Of a DNA stretch of 64,000 nt, positions 31,529 through 41,254 are shown one piece after another. The notes below the pieces were generated by a model. That model was given only the letters and a program-made list of their open reading frames with translations, was not told the origin of the DNA and ran no database searches. Positions within the stretch are counted from its first letter, which is position 1; each line of letters opens with the position of its first letter. Source of the DNA: Mixta hanseatica. Its GTDB lineage: Bacteria > Pseudomonadota > Gammaproteobacteria > Enterobacterales > Enterobacteriaceae. The DNA is taken from NCBI RefSeq assembly GCF_023517775.1, contig NZ_CP082904.1:2356001-2420000 (forward strand), written 5' to 3'. The position numbers were made by a program, and so were the translations under genes.

Positions 31529-32239
31529 TCAGGCCGCAGCGCCTTTAGGCTGCGAAGCGATATGCCCGGCCCACAGGCTGGCAACCCATTTCACGCCTTT
31601 GGCAGTAAAGCGCGCCTGCGAGAAGGCGTGTTGGTTTTCGCCTACGCCGGAACGCAGCGTAAAACGCCCGGCGTTAATGTGCTGCTGATGTGGCGTAAGC
31701 GTACCGTTCATGCGGTACATAATATGGCGCTCCAGCAGGAACTGGCGAAAGTCAGGCTCTTTTACCTTCAACATTTTGCACACCTGACGGAAGCCCAGCG
31801 ACTCTTCTTCCACCGTGACATAGCGGTCGAAGAATTCAGCCTTGGGAGCGAAAAGCGCCAGCTGCTGCTCTGCTTTTTGACGCTGTTCAAACTGTTCGGC
31901 CCAGGCGCGCGCGGCCTCAGCCGGATTGGTAAAATCGGGCAGATGCGCCATTTTTTCGCGCTCCTGCCAGCGATCGAGCGCTTCGGCAGTAAAGGCAGGC
32001 GATAAGCGCGCCACCGCCAGCACCGAGTCACGCTTGTTAAGACGATATTCCTGTCGTGTCGCGCCGTCAGCGTCGTAATCCCATGAGATTAGCGGCTGTG
32101 ACAAACGCTGCGCCGTTTCCAGACTTTTAATCAGACGTTTCACTTCACCATGGGTATTACCGGTCATCTCGGCGATTTCACGGCTACTCATTGTGACGGA
32201 TTGATGAAGAGCGTTCAGGCTCTCAGTAGAAATCATCAT
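31529..32239 (-). CDS. Orphan phage-type regulator: Rha-like N terminus, KilAC antirepressor domain
   Basis: Protein of 236 residues. The N-terminal part (about 10-90) resembles the phage Rha regulatory domain (MSSREIAEMTGNTHGEVKRLIKSL, a helix-turn-helix-like stretch). A linker rich in Ala/Glu/Gln follows. The C-terminal half (about 130-230) is a KilAC-type antirepressor domain: PKAEFFDRYVTVEE, LGFRQVCKMLKVKEPDF, LLERHIMYRMNGTLTPHQQHI and ARFTAKGVKWVASLW. Such proteins normally relieve prophage repression, but no phage structural, integrase or repressor genes are near. It has its own terminator and an inverted repeat over its likely promoter. It may be a domesticated remnant; its target is unknown. 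Confidence 0.82.
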   Translation of the reverse strand: MMISTESLNALHQSVTMSSREIAEMTGNTHGEVKRLIKSLETAQRLSQPLISWDYDADGATRQEYRLNKRDSVLAVARLSPAFTAEALDRWQEREKMAHLPDFTNPAEAARAWAEQFEQRQKAEQQLALFAPKAEFFDRYVTVEEESLGFRQVCKMLKVKEPDFRQFLLERHIMYRMNGTLTPHQQHINAGRFTLRSGVGENQHAFSQARFTAKGVKWVASLWAGHIASQPKGAAA

Positions 32240-32290
32240 AGCTTCACCATTGACTTGCGAATAGCATCAGCCCCGTGAGGGAGTACAAAT

Positions 32291-32321
32291 AGTATACGTA
32301 TTACTGGTTTAATATCCAGTA
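32291..32321 (-). promoter_or_regulatory. Operator-like inverted repeat at the antirepressor promoter
   Basis: TACTGG (32302-32307) and CCAGTA (32316-32321) are eight bases apart, with AT-rich flanks. On the minus strand a good -10 (TATACT, complement of 32291-32296) follows at promoter spacing, so the repeat overlies the -35 region. A repressor bound here would block the antirepressor gene. On the plus strand the same repeat is followed by a T run and could instead terminate transcription. Confidence 0.5.
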
Positions 32322-32486
32322 TTTTTTTTAATCAATTTCACTTTGCGGCACGATACGAAAAAAAACAAATTTTAGTTCCTGCGAGCTGTGACAAGCTATT
32401 GATAAAGCATTATCTTTTGAAAGCGGTTATAGTGTAAGCCCCAGGAAAACCGCTTTTTGTCATCTGTTTTACGAGGAGAAAACGCC

Positions 32487-34214
32487 TTGAATGCCAGCAC
32501 GATTTACAGTCTTTTCATTATTGGTTCCGTGCTGGTTGCATCAAGCATCCTCCTCAGCGCCTTTTCTTCTCGTTTAGGTATTCCTATTCTGGTGATCTTC
32601 CTGGCGCTCGGCATGCTGACCGGCGTCGACGGCATCGGCGGTATCGCCTTTGATAACTATCCGCTGGCCTATATGGTTTCTAACCTTGCGCTGGCGGTTA
32701 TCCTGTTAGATGGCGGCATGCGCACCCGCGCCTCGTCGCTACGCGTCGCGCTGGGTCCGGCGCTCTCTCTCGCCACGGTTGGCGTGATGATCACCGCCGG
32801 GCTCACCGGTCTTGCCGCCGCCTGGCTGTTCCGGCTTGATATGATGCAGGGCTTTCTGATTGGCGCGATTATTGGCTCTACGGATGCCGCCGCCGTGTTC
32901 TCTCTGCTGGGCGATAAAGGGCTGAACGAGCGCGTTAGCTCTACGCTGGAGATCGAATCCGGCAGCAACGATCCAATGGCGGTATTTCTGACGATCACCC
33001 TGATTGAGATGATCCAGCAGGGCGAAACCGGCCTGAGCTGGATGTTTGTCGTTCATCTCATCCAGCAGTTTGGTTTAGGCATCGTGCTGGGGTTAAGCGG
33101 CGGCTGGGCGATCCAGCAGCTGATTAATCGCATCTCTCTCGCCAATGGGCTTTATCCGCTGTTGGCCGTCAGCGGCGGGATTCTGGTGTTCGCCCTGACC
33201 ACCGTGCTGGAAGGCAGCGGCATTCTGGCGGTTTATCTGTGCGGCTTCCTGTTGGGCAATCGACCTATTCGTAACCGGCACGGCATTCTGCAAACTTTTG
33301 ACGGTATGGCCTGGCTGAGCCAGATCGGCATGTTTCTGGTGCTGGGCCTGCTGGTAACGCCGTCCGATCTCTGGCATATCGCCGTACCGGCAATGTTGCT
33401 TTCCCTCTGGCTGATTCTGTTTGCCCGCCCGCTATCGGTCTTTATCGGCCTGCTGCCCTTTCGCAGTTTTACCCTACGCGAGCGTGTTTTTATCAGTTGG
33501 GTCGGTTTGCGCGGCGCGGTGCCGATTATCCTGGCGGTGTTCCCGATGATGGCCGGGCTGGAAAATGCCTCGTTGTTTTTTAATATCGCTTTTTTCGTAG
33601 TGCTGGTATCGCTGATGCTGCAGGGCACCTCGCTGAGCTTCGCCGCACGCAAAGCGAAAGTGATCGTTCCCCCTACCGCTTCGCCGATTAGCCGCGTAGG
33701 GCTGGATATTCATCCGGAAAATCCATGGGAACAGTTTGTTTATCAGTTAAGCGCTGATAAATGGTGCGTCGGCGCGGCGCTGCGTGATTTACAAATGCCG
33801 CGTGAAACCCGTATCGCCGCCCTGTTTCGTCAGAATGTGTTGATGCATCCCACCGGCAATACTCGCCTGCGTGAAGGCGACGTGCTGTGCGTGATTGGCC
33901 GCGAGCGCGATCTGCCCGCGCTGGGTAAGCTGTTTAGCCAGTCGCCTCCGGTGGCGCTCGACCAGCGCTTTTTCGGCGACTTTATTCTTGATGCCGACGC
34001 ACGGCTGCGTGACGTGGCACAAATCTATGGTCTGGATCTGAATGAAGAGACTAATGATCAGCAGTCGCTGGGTCAGCTGATTCTGGGTATGCTCGGCGGC
34101 GCGCCGGTGGTCGGCGATCAGGTGGAATGGAACCATCTGATCTGGACCGTGGCGGAGAAAGAAGATAATCAGGTGATAAAAATCGGCGTACGGGTACCGG
34201 AAGAAAAGGAATAA
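32487..34214 (+). CDS. cvrA: CvrA (NhaP2-type) potassium/proton antiporter
   Basis: Inner-membrane cation/proton antiporter of the CPA1 family, about 575 residues (E. coli 578). The start is TTG at 32487 ([16 protein letters not shown]), with GAGGAG nine bases upstream; there is no ATG nearby. About twelve membrane segments carry the conserved [12 protein letters not shown] and [13 protein letters not shown] motifs, where the two acidic residues bind the ion. The soluble C-terminal part contains a TrkA_C-like/CorC_HlyC region ([37 protein letters not shown]). In E. coli it lies next to dadX; here two genes intervene. Confidence 0.95.
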   Translation: MNASTIYSLFIIGSVLVASSILLSAFSSRLGIPILVIFLALGMLTGVDGIGGIAFDNYPLAYMVSNLALAVILLDGGMRTRASSLRVALGPALSLATVGVMITAGLTGLAAAWLFRLDMMQGFLIGAIIGSTDAAAVFSLLGDKGLNERVSSTLEIESGSNDPMAVFLTITLIEMIQQGETGLSWMFVVHLIQQFGLGIVLGLSGGWAIQQLINRISLANGLYPLLAVSGGILVFALTTVLEGSGILAVYLCGFLLGNRPIRNRHGILQTFDGMAWLSQIGMFLVLGLLVTPSDLWHIAVPAMLLSLWLILFARPLSVFIGLLPFRSFTLRERVFISWVGLRGAVPIILAVFPMMAGLENASLFFNIAFFVVLVSLMLQGTSLSFAARKAKVIVPPTASPISRVGLDIHPENPWEQFVYQLSADKWCVGAALRDLQMPRETRIAALFRQNVLMHPTGNTRLREGDVLCVIGRERDLPALGKLFSQSPPVALDQRFFGDFILDADARLRDVAQIYGLDLNEETNDQQSLGQLILGMLGGAPVVGDQVEWNHLIWTVAEKEDNQVIKIGVRVPEEKE

Positions 34215-34292
34215 TCCTGGCCTGGCCCTCTCCAATTTCCTGCCAGAGCGACTAAGCTTAAAGTTCACGTCATTCCTGGAGGGACATAACCC

Positions 34293-34526
34293 ATGGGTCA
34301 TGTAGTCAAAATTGGTCGCTACGAGATTATTGATGCAGATTTGAATGCTGAACCGGCTGATACTATCAGCATTCCCTGTCAAACCAATCCCGGTCTCAGC
34401 TACCAGCTTGACGGCTGGGACGAGGAAACCAGCGTTCCCGCGTGGATTGACGGCCAGCCGGTTGATCTGGAGATCGGCCATTATGATAAACAGCAGGATC
34501 GCTGGTTTTTGAAAAAACCTGCCTGA
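34293..34526 (+). CDS. Unrecognised 77-residue acidic protein
   Basis: I do not recognise a family. The frame is well supported: ATG after CTGGAGGGACATAACCC, typical codon use, and a strong terminator just after it. The sequence begins MGHVVKIGRYEIIDADLN and holds one cysteine (ISIPCQTNPG) and several aromatics (YQLDGWDEE, PAWIDGQPVDL, DRWFLKKPA). No signal peptide or membrane segment is evident, so it is probably cytoplasmic. It follows cvrA by 78 bases and may share its transcript. Its position, where E. coli has no such gene, marks it as accessory. Confidence 0.75.
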   Translation: MGHVVKIGRYEIIDADLNAEPADTISIPCQTNPGLSYQLDGWDEETSVPAWIDGQPVDLEIGHYDKQQDRWFLKKPA

Positions 34527-34530
34527 TACC

Positions 34531-34570
34531 ATCAGGGAGCAGCAACCTGGCTGCTCCTGATTTTATTTTT
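34531..34570 (+). terminator. Terminator after the 77-residue gene
   Basis: ATCAGGGAGCAGC and GCTGCTCCTGAT pair with one bulged base and are followed by TTTTATTTTT. Confidence 0.9.
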
Positions 34571-34637
34571 CCCTTTTCTTTTTCATCACATCTCTCTACG
34601 CTGTGCAGCTCAAAAATATCGGATAATAACTTCCCTG

Positions 34638-35828
34638 ATGCAAAAATTTACCCTTTTGTTGCTTAGCCTGGTGCTCTTAGCGCCCCTGGGCATCGATCTC
34701 TATTTGCCGACGCTGCCGGATATCGCTCTGGGGCTGGCGACGCCGGTCGCCACGGTGCAAACCACCATTCCTGTGTTTCTGCTGGTGATGGGGCTGGGCC
34801 AAATTATCGCCGGGCCGCTGGTGGATAATTTTGGACGTAAGCCTGTCGCCATGATCGGTCTGTTGTTGTATATCTGCGGCAGCGCCCTTGCCGCCTGTGC
34901 GATAAACTGGCCAATGTTTTTGCTGGCGCGTCTGGTGCAGGGCTGTGCGGTATGCTGTACCGCCGTGGTCGCGTTTAGCGGCGTGCGCGATCGGCTCTCC
35001 GGCGATGAAGCGGCGCGCGCCTATGGCTTTCTTAACGGCGCGCTGAATATCGTACCGGCGCTGGCGCCGATGCTCGGCGGTTTTCTGGCCGCAGCCTTTG
35101 GCTGGCGCGCGCCGTTCTGGTTCCTGGTGGGCTATGCATTGCTGATTAGCCTGCTGATCGCCTGGCTGCTACCGGAAACGCGCCCGGCCGATACGCGCAA
35201 GGTCAAAGGCCTGCCGCTGCGGCAATATGGCGCGATTTTGCGTCAGCCGCGCTTTCTCGCTTTCGCCTTCGCCAACGCCGGCGCGCTGGGAATGGTGTTA
35301 ACTTACGTCTCGCTGGCGCCGCATGTGCTGATGACCGAAGGCGGCCTGAGCGCTTTACAGTTTTCCATCGCCTTCGGCGCCAACGGTTTCTGGATCATGC
35401 TGGTAAGCATTCTGGTCAATAAAATGATCCGCAAAGTGGGCCGTCCGGTTTGTCTGGCGCTGGGCACGCTGGCGATGCTGCTGGGGGCGCTACTGCTGTT
35501 TGCCGGCGAGCAGCTGTTTCCTGCCGCGCTGCAAACCCACTGGGCGCTCTACATGCTGCCGGTCGCGGTTTCCGTGGCGGGCCTGGCTTTTACCGTTGGC
35601 CCAGCCACCAGCTATGCGCTGGAACCTTATCAACAGCAGGCGGGCGTCGCTTCCGCGCTGGCAGGATTTATTCAGATGGCGGGCGGCTCATCGGCCGGGC
35701 TATTCATGATGGCGCTGCCGCTGAAGGAAAAAGATGCGCTGGCATTGATGATGTTGGTGGGCGCAGCGCTGACCTTTCTGGCCTGGCGCTGCAGTAAAAA
35801 AATGCGCGGCTCGCTGACCGCGCTATAA
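34638..35828 (+). CDS. Bcr/CflA-type MFS drug efflux transporter
   Basis: Inner-membrane major-facilitator exporter of 396 residues with about twelve hydrophobic segments. The DHA1 signatures are visible: DLYLPTLPDIA in helix 1, GQIIAGPLVDNFGRKPV in loop 2-3 (motif A), and LVQGCAVCCTAVV near helix 4. It resembles the Bcr/CflA/CmlA drug-resistance subfamily; the actual substrate cannot be told from sequence. It lies between cvrA and the convergent dadX, only one base from the dadX stop. Confidence 0.85.
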   Translation: MQKFTLLLLSLVLLAPLGIDLYLPTLPDIALGLATPVATVQTTIPVFLLVMGLGQIIAGPLVDNFGRKPVAMIGLLLYICGSALAACAINWPMFLLARLVQGCAVCCTAVVAFSGVRDRLSGDEAARAYGFLNGALNIVPALAPMLGGFLAAAFGWRAPFWFLVGYALLISLLIAWLLPETRPADTRKVKGLPLRQYGAILRQPRFLAFAFANAGALGMVLTYVSLAPHVLMTEGGLSALQFSIAFGANGFWIMLVSILVNKMIRKVGRPVCLALGTLAMLLGALLLFAGEQLFPAALQTHWALYMLPVAVSVAGLAFTVGPATSYALEPYQQQAGVASALAGFIQMAGGSSAGLFMMALPLKEKDALALMMLVGAALTFLAWRCSKKMRGSLTAL

Positions 35829-35829
35829 T

Positions 35830-36900
35830 CTATACCACCTCAACCGGTACCCGCGGCGCGACGGCGCACATCAGCTCATAGCCAACGGTACCGGCACTAC
35901 TTGCCACCTCGTCGATTTTAACCCGATCGCCCCACAGCTCTACTTTGCTACCGATGCCAGCCTGCGGACAGGGCGTTAAATCTACCGTGATCATATCCAT
36001 TGATATCGCGCCGACAGTGGTGGTGCGTACGCCATCAATCACTACTGGCGTTCCGCTGGGCGCATGACGCGGATACCCATCGGCATAGCCGCAGGCCACC
36101 ACCCCGATACGCTGCTCGGCAGCGGCATGATAACGGTAGCCGTAACCCACGCCTGCGCCGGGCCTGAGCTGCTGAATGGCGATAATCTCGCTGGTTAACG
36201 TCATCGCAGGCTTTAGCCCGGTCCCGGCGATATCCTGCCACTGGCCGCCTGGCGAGGCGCCATAAAGAACAATGCCCGGCCGCACCCAGTCAAAATGCGC
36301 TTCCGGATGCCAAAGCGTTGCCGCTGAGTTAGCCAGCGAGCGTGGGCAGTTGAGTCCTTCAGCCGCCCGCTCCACCTGTTTCATCGGCTCGATGATGCCC
36401 TCTTCTTTCTCCGCCTCAGCGAAGTGAGTCATCAGGGTCATCTCACCGACATTATCCAGCGCACGCAGTTTTTGCCAGACCTTATGCACCTGTTCTGGCA
36501 TAAAGCCCAGCCGGTTCATGCCGCTATTCACTTTGACATAGATATCAAGCGGCGCGCTGAGCTGCGCTTTAGCCAGCGCCTGGATCTGCCAGTTGCTGTG
36601 GACGCTGGTGGTTAAACGATAGCGGTCCAGCAGTTCAAGTTCATCGCTATGGAAAAAGCCTTCCAACAGCAGAATCGGTTTTTTCCAGCCGAGCTCACGC
36701 AGCTGAATCGCCTCTGCCAGATTTAACAGCGCAAAACCATCCGTATCACTCAGATGTTGCCAAATACGGCTGATGCCATGGCCATAGCCATTCGCTTTCA
36801 CAACAGACCAGACACGGGATCCCGGCGCCGCGCGGCGCACAATCTCCAGATTTTGTCGCAGCGCAGCGCTATGAATGGTTGCGACAATCGGACGTGACAT
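35830..36900 (-). CDS. dadX: Catabolic alanine racemase DadX
   Basis: PLP-dependent racemase that converts L-alanine to D-alanine for breakdown by DadA. It has 356 residues, equal to E. coli, from the ATG at 36900 ([14 protein letters not shown]), with AAGGAGAGG upstream; 13 upstream in-frame codons are not needed. The PLP-binding lysine is K35 in [11 protein letters not shown], and the catalytic tyrosine lies in VGYGYRYHA. It is the second gene of the dadAX operon, 19 bases after dadA. Confidence 0.96.
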   Translation of the reverse strand: MSRPIVATIHSAALRQNLEIVRRAAPGSRVWSVVKANGYGHGISRIWQHLSDTDGFALLNLAEAIQLRELGWKKPILLLEGFFHSDELELLDRYRLTTSVHSNWQIQALAKAQLSAPLDIYVKVNSGMNRLGFMPEQVHKVWQKLRALDNVGEMTLMTHFAEAEKEEGIIEPMKQVERAAEGLNCPRSLANSAATLWHPEAHFDWVRPGIVLYGASPGGQWQDIAGTGLKPAMTLTSEIIAIQQLRPGAGVGYGYRYHAAAEQRIGVVACGYADGYPRHAPSGTPVVIDGVRTTTVGAISMDMITVDLTPCPQAGIGSKVELWGDRVKIDEVASSAGTVGYELMCAVAPRVPVEVV

Positions 36901-36919
36901 AACCTCTCCTTGTAACTCG

Positions 36920-38224
36920 TTAACGTGCAACGTTTGCATTATGCAGTTGCGGGTGCGTTACCGGTGAATAACCAGGCAGATAACGCAGTACAGAAAGATC
37001 ATCTGCAGCAATCGCCGGTTTATTGCCGGAGATAATATCAGAAAGCAGCTGTCCTGAACCGCATGCCATCGTCCAACCGAGCGTGCCGTGTCCGGTATTA
37101 AGGTAAAGATTTTTTAACGGCGTCGGTCCAACAATCGGCGTACCGTCCGGCGTCATGGGACGCAGCCCGGTCCAGAAATCGGCCTGTTCAATATGACCGC
37201 CGTTGGGATAGAGATCGCGTACCACCATTTCCAGTGTCTCGCGCCGCGCCGGCAGCAGTTGCGTGTTAAAACCGACAATTTCCGCCATTCCGCCGACGCG
37301 AATACGCCGATCGAATCGGGTAATGGCCACTTTATAGGTCTCATCCAGCACGGTGGAAACCGGCGCGCCGGCTTCATCGCGGATCGGGATGGTCAGTGAA
37401 TAGCCTTTCAACGGATAAACCGGGATAGAAACGATATCCGCCAGCAGCGCGGTAGAATAAGAACCGAACGCGACCACATAGCTGTCTGCGGTGATCACCT
37501 CAGCGCCGCTCTTTACCCCGATAATCCGATTCCCCTCGCGCAGCAAGCCCTCAACCGGGGTATTAAAACGAAAAGTGACGCCCGCCTCTGACGCCATCTG
37601 CGCCAGCCGTTGGGTAAACAGCTGACAGTCGCCGGTTTCATCATTGGGTAAGCGCAGCCCGCCGGTCAGCTTATGGTGGGTAGCCGCAAGCGCCGGTTCG
37701 ACGCGCGCCAGCTGATGCGCCTCCAGCAGTTCATAAGGTACGCCCGCCTCTTTTAACACCGCAATATCTTTACTGGCGCTCTCATACTGCTGCGCGGTAC
37801 GAAACAGCTGTAGCGTCCCGCCCTGGCGCCCCTCATAGCCGATGCCGATCTGTTCACGCAGCGCTTTCATGCAGTCACGGCTGTATTCGGCAATACGCAC
37901 CATACGGCTTTTATTTTGCTGATAGTGACGCATATCGCAGTTACGCAGCATCTGCCACATCCATTCCAGCTGAAAGCGGCTGCCATCAAGCCGGATCGCC
38001 AGAGGAGCATGGCGCTGGAACATCCATTTAATTGCCTTCAGCGGGACGCCCGGCGCTGCCCAGGGCGCCGCATAGCCCGGCGAAATCTGCCCGGCATTCG
38101 CCGCGCTGGTCTCCTGCGCCGGACCTGACTGGCGATCGATAACTGTGACTTCATGACCCGCCTGCGCCAGATACCAGGCGCTGGCAACGCCGACAACTCC
38201 ACTTCCCAGAATGACAACTCGCAT
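36920..38224 (-). CDS. dadA: D-amino acid dehydrogenase small subunit DadA
   Basis: FAD-dependent membrane-associated dehydrogenase that oxidises D-alanine to pyruvate and passes electrons to the respiratory chain. It has 434 residues (E. coli 432). The ATG at 38224 gives [19 protein letters not shown], with the FAD-binding GxGxxG at once, and follows GGGGGAG. The C-terminal [15 protein letters not shown] block is conserved. It is the first gene of dadAX and has a good CRP site upstream. Confidence 0.97.
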   Translation of the reverse strand: MRVVILGSGVVGVASAWYLAQAGHEVTVIDRQSGPAQETSAANAGQISPGYAAPWAAPGVPLKAIKWMFQRHAPLAIRLDGSRFQLEWMWQMLRNCDMRHYQQNKSRMVRIAEYSRDCMKALREQIGIGYEGRQGGTLQLFRTAQQYESASKDIAVLKEAGVPYELLEAHQLARVEPALAATHHKLTGGLRLPNDETGDCQLFTQRLAQMASEAGVTFRFNTPVEGLLREGNRIIGVKSGAEVITADSYVVAFGSYSTALLADIVSIPVYPLKGYSLTIPIRDEAGAPVSTVLDETYKVAITRFDRRIRVGGMAEIVGFNTQLLPARRETLEMVVRDLYPNGGHIEQADFWTGLRPMTPDGTPIVGPTPLKNLYLNTGHGTLGWTMACGSGQLLSDIISGNKPAIAADDLSVLRYLPGYSPVTHPQLHNANVAR

Positions 38225-38314
38225 AACTCCCCCGAGGCAACCCCTATAGAACAATCCACTAAGTCACAGCCAACCACATGGATGATAATTTTGCCGCATT
38301 TGCATCAACATAGC

Positions 38315-38330
38315 GGTGACATATTTCACA
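38315..38330 (-). promoter_or_regulatory. CRP site upstream of dadA
   Basis: GGTGACATATTTCACA matches TGTGA-N6-TCACA at nine of ten positions (GGTGA/TCACA). It is about 98 bases before the dadA ATG. dadAX is CRP- and Lrp-controlled in E. coli. Confidence 0.75.
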
Positions 38331-38505
38331 TCTTTTTTACCTAAGCGTGGGCTAAAAACAAGATGCTGGTTAAATTTCAGTGGAAAAATCGGCTTTTAAA
38401 ACAATATCAGCAGCAAATCAGGTTTAACTGGATAAATCAGCCAGCCGCCAGCAGATTAAATAACCGTCATACAAAAAACACATAAACAGGATTTTATGCC
38501 AGAAA

Positions 38506-38521
38506 GCCTTTATATAAAGGC
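38506..38521. repeat. 16-base perfect palindrome between dadA and ycgB
   Basis: GCCTTTATATAAAGGC is a perfect palindrome in the 507-base AT-rich region between dadA and ycgB. It could be a regulator site for either gene. Apart from this and the CRP site I see nothing in the region. Confidence 0.5.
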
Positions 38522-38731
38522 ATTATTCATTATTTAAAATTTCGTTTTTTATTGCGGCTTTATTTTGTATTGCAGTTTCCGGTTGCATTCCGGTTTCAGA
38601 TGGAAAACAGTGAACTATCATTACAGTGTTCGCTCAGTTCTTTGGGCCTTCTTTTTCAGGATGAGCCTTAAACAACAGGAATGCCTGGGGCAATGATTTG
38701 CCCAACGGGATTCACCAACGAGGGGTGCGCT

Positions 38732-40267
38732 ATGGCGACAATATTTGACGATCCGGTTAAGGACAGCAAACGACTCAGTGACGGACCCGACTGGACCTTT
38801 GAGCTACTTGATACCTACCTGGCGGAAATCGATCGCGTGGCGAAACAGTACCGTCTGGATACCTATCCGCATCAAATTGAAGTCATTACCTCTGAACAGA
38901 TGATGGACGCCTACTCCAGCGTCGGTATGCCCATCAACTATGCGCACTGGTCATTTGGTAAAAAATTTATCGAAACCGAGCAGCGTTATAAGCACGGCCA
39001 ACAGGGGCTGGCCTATGAGATCGTAATTAACTCTAATCCCTGTATCGCCTATCTGATGGAAGAGAACACCATCACCATGCAGGCGCTGGTTATCGCTCAC
39101 GCCTGCTATGGTCATAACTCATTTTTTAAAAATAACTATCTGTTCCGCAGCTGGACCGATGCCGGTTCTATCATCGATTACCTGCTATTTGCGAAAAACT
39201 ATATTGCCGAGTGCGAAGAACGTTACGGCGTGGAAGAGGTAGAGCGCCTGCTTGATTCCTGTCACGCACTGATGAATTACGGCGTCGATCGCTATAAACG
39301 TCCGCAAAAAATTTCGCTGCAGGAAGAAAAAGCGCGTCAGAAAAGCCGCGAAGAGTATCTGCAAAGCCAGGTGAATACCCTGTGGCGTACCCTGCCGCGG
39401 CGCGAAAAAGAGGAAGTGCATACTGAGAAAGTGCGTTTCCCTTCTGAACCGCAGGAAAACTTACTCTATTTCATGGAGAAGAATGCCCCGCTGCTGGAAC
39501 CCTGGCAGCGTGAAGTGCTGCGTATTGTACGTAAGGTAAGCCAGTACTTTTACCCGCAGAAACAGACGCAGGTAATGAACGAAGGCTGGGCGACTTTCTG
39601 GCATTACACCATTCTGAACCACCTGTATGATGAAGGAAAAGTGACGGAACGCTTTATGCTGGAATTCCTGCACAGCCATACTAACGTGGTGTTCCAGCCC
39701 GCCTATAACAGTCCCTGGTATAACGGTATCAACCCTTATGCGCTGGGCTTTGCCATGTTCCAGGATATTAAACGCATCTGTCAGTCGCCGACCGAAGAGG
39801 ATCGTTACTGGTTCCCGGATATGGCCGGTTCAGACTGGCTGGAAACGCTGCATTTCGCCATGCGTGAATTCAAAGACGAAAGCTTTATCAGCCAGTTCCT
39901 TTCACCGAAAGTGATGCGGGATTTCCGTCTGTTTACCGTGCTGGATGACGATCGTAATAATTATCTGGAGATCGCCGCGATTCATGACGAAGCGGGCTAT
40001 CGTGCGATTCGTCAGCAGCTTTCCGCACAGTACAACCTGAGCAATCTGGAACCTAACATTCAGGTGTATAACGTTGATCTGCGCGGCGATCGCTCTTTGA
40101 CGCTGCGCTATGTGCCGCATCAGCGCTCTCCGCTGGATAAAAGCCGACGCGAGGTGTTAAAGCATGTGCATCGTCTGTGGGGGTTTGAGGTCCATCTGGA
40201 ACAGCAGAATGAAGATGGCAGCGTGGAGATCCTGGATCGCTGTCCGCCCCGCCCTAATACCTTATAA
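38732..40267 (+). CDS. ycgB: YcgB, SpoVR family protein
   Basis: SpoVR-family protein of 511 residues (E. coli 510). The start is the ATG at 38732 (MATIFDDPVKDSKRLSDG), after GAGGGG; the frame from 38681 is longer but unsupported. Conserved blocks include YAHWSFGKKF, HACYGHNSFFKNNYLF and MNEGWATFWHYTILN. The histidine-rich motifs suggest metal binding, but no activity is known. In many bacteria spoVR lies next to prkA and yeaH, and those genes are here about 10 kb away. Confidence 0.95.
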   Translation: MATIFDDPVKDSKRLSDGPDWTFELLDTYLAEIDRVAKQYRLDTYPHQIEVITSEQMMDAYSSVGMPINYAHWSFGKKFIETEQRYKHGQQGLAYEIVINSNPCIAYLMEENTITMQALVIAHACYGHNSFFKNNYLFRSWTDAGSIIDYLLFAKNYIAECEERYGVEEVERLLDSCHALMNYGVDRYKRPQKISLQEEKARQKSREEYLQSQVNTLWRTLPRREKEEVHTEKVRFPSEPQENLLYFMEKNAPLLEPWQREVLRIVRKVSQYFYPQKQTQVMNEGWATFWHYTILNHLYDEGKVTERFMLEFLHSHTNVVFQPAYNSPWYNGINPYALGFAMFQDIKRICQSPTEEDRYWFPDMAGSDWLETLHFAMREFKDESFISQFLSPKVMRDFRLFTVLDDDRNNYLEIAAIHDEAGYRAIRQQLSAQYNLSNLEPNIQVYNVDLRGDRSLTLRYVPHQRSPLDKSRREVLKHVHRLWGFEVHLEQQNEDGSVEILDRCPPRPNTL

Positions 40268-40275
40268 GTAAACCC

Positions 40276-40302
40276 TCAGGGCCGGCAGAAAACCGGCCCT
40301 GA
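40276..40302. terminator. Hairpin between ycgB and fadR
   Basis: TCAGGGCCGG and CCGGCCCTGA enclose seven bases between the convergent genes. There is no T run, so termination is only probable. Confidence 0.6.
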
Positions 40303-40326
40303 TACCGCGCTCTGGTTCGTCCACTA

Positions 40327-41040
40327 TCAGCGACGATGCAGCTCATCCGGCATGCTTTTTTGCATGCTATGCCAGATTTCACCGCTGCGGCGGCCATAGT
40401 CACGCACCGCGGTAACAATGTTTTCCGGCTCGGTGCCGTTACAAAAGGCGAGCAGCTGCTGATAAAAGCGCTGCGCTAAGCTACGGGCTTCAGGGTTGGA
40501 GAAATAGTGGCGCCCTACGCGGGTGTAAAGCCCTTTCAGGCCGTTGAGAATCAAGCCGTAGATAGGATTGCCAGAGGCAAAGGCCAGCCCACGGAAAATA
40601 CGATAGTCCAGCTCGGTATAGGCGTCTGCCTGATCGTCTACCCCTTCAGCCGCCTGTAACACTTCACGCGCCTGCTCCGGGAAATGACGAATAGCGCGGC
40701 GAATAAAGATGGAAGAAACGTTAGTGCGCACGGAGAGCACGTTATCCATCAGTTGCGGAACGCTGTCATGATCGAGACGCGCCAGCGTTTCAAGAATATT
40801 CAGGCCGGAAGTCTCCCAGAAATCATTCACACGCGTCGGTTTGCCATGCTGAATGGTCAGCCAGCCATCGCGCGCCAGACGCTGAAGCACTTCACGCAGC
40901 GTGGTGCGCGTTACGCCAATGAGCTCAGAAAGCTCGCGCTCGGCAGGCAGAATGGAGCCAGGGGGAAAGCGACTGTTCCAGATACTTTCGATGATGTACT
41001 CTTCCGCGAACCCGGCCGGGCTCTGCGCCTTTATAACCAT
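40327..41040 (-). CDS. fadR: Fatty-acid regulator FadR
   Basis: GntR-family regulator of 237 residues that represses beta-oxidation (fad) genes and activates fabA/fabB; long-chain acyl-CoA releases it from DNA. The start is the ATG at 41040 ([21 protein letters not shown]), matching E. coli; 22 upstream in-frame residues have no support. An N-terminal winged helix-turn-helix (about 9-75, [22 protein letters not shown]) precedes the acyl-CoA-binding helical domain. A FadR-like half site lies before fadD at 51156-51172. It is divergent from nhaB, as in E. coli. Confidence 0.97.
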   Translation of the reverse strand: MVIKAQSPAGFAEEYIIESIWNSRFPPGSILPAERELSELIGVTRTTLREVLQRLARDGWLTIQHGKPTRVNDFWETSGLNILETLARLDHDSVPQLMDNVLSVRTNVSSIFIRRAIRHFPEQAREVLQAAEGVDDQADAYTELDYRIFRGLAFASGNPIYGLILNGLKGLYTRVGRHYFSNPEARSLAQRFYQQLLAFCNGTEPENIVTAVRDYGRRSGEIWHSMQKSMPDELHRR

Positions 41041-41254
41041 AGCATTTCTCGTTGCTTTTTCATTAGGCAATATGCCACTCATCATACCAGACGGCCCAGG
41101 CATCACCTAGCCTCGCTTCGTTTAAAACCTGAATCCAGCGCAAAAATCGACGAATTGAACGGCTTTAACCGAAAGCGCATTGCCTCGCCGGCTGGCGGCG
41201 TTTACCCTTTCCATCTGAAAATTTTCTGAGTCCTGTATGAGGATACTGCTACAT

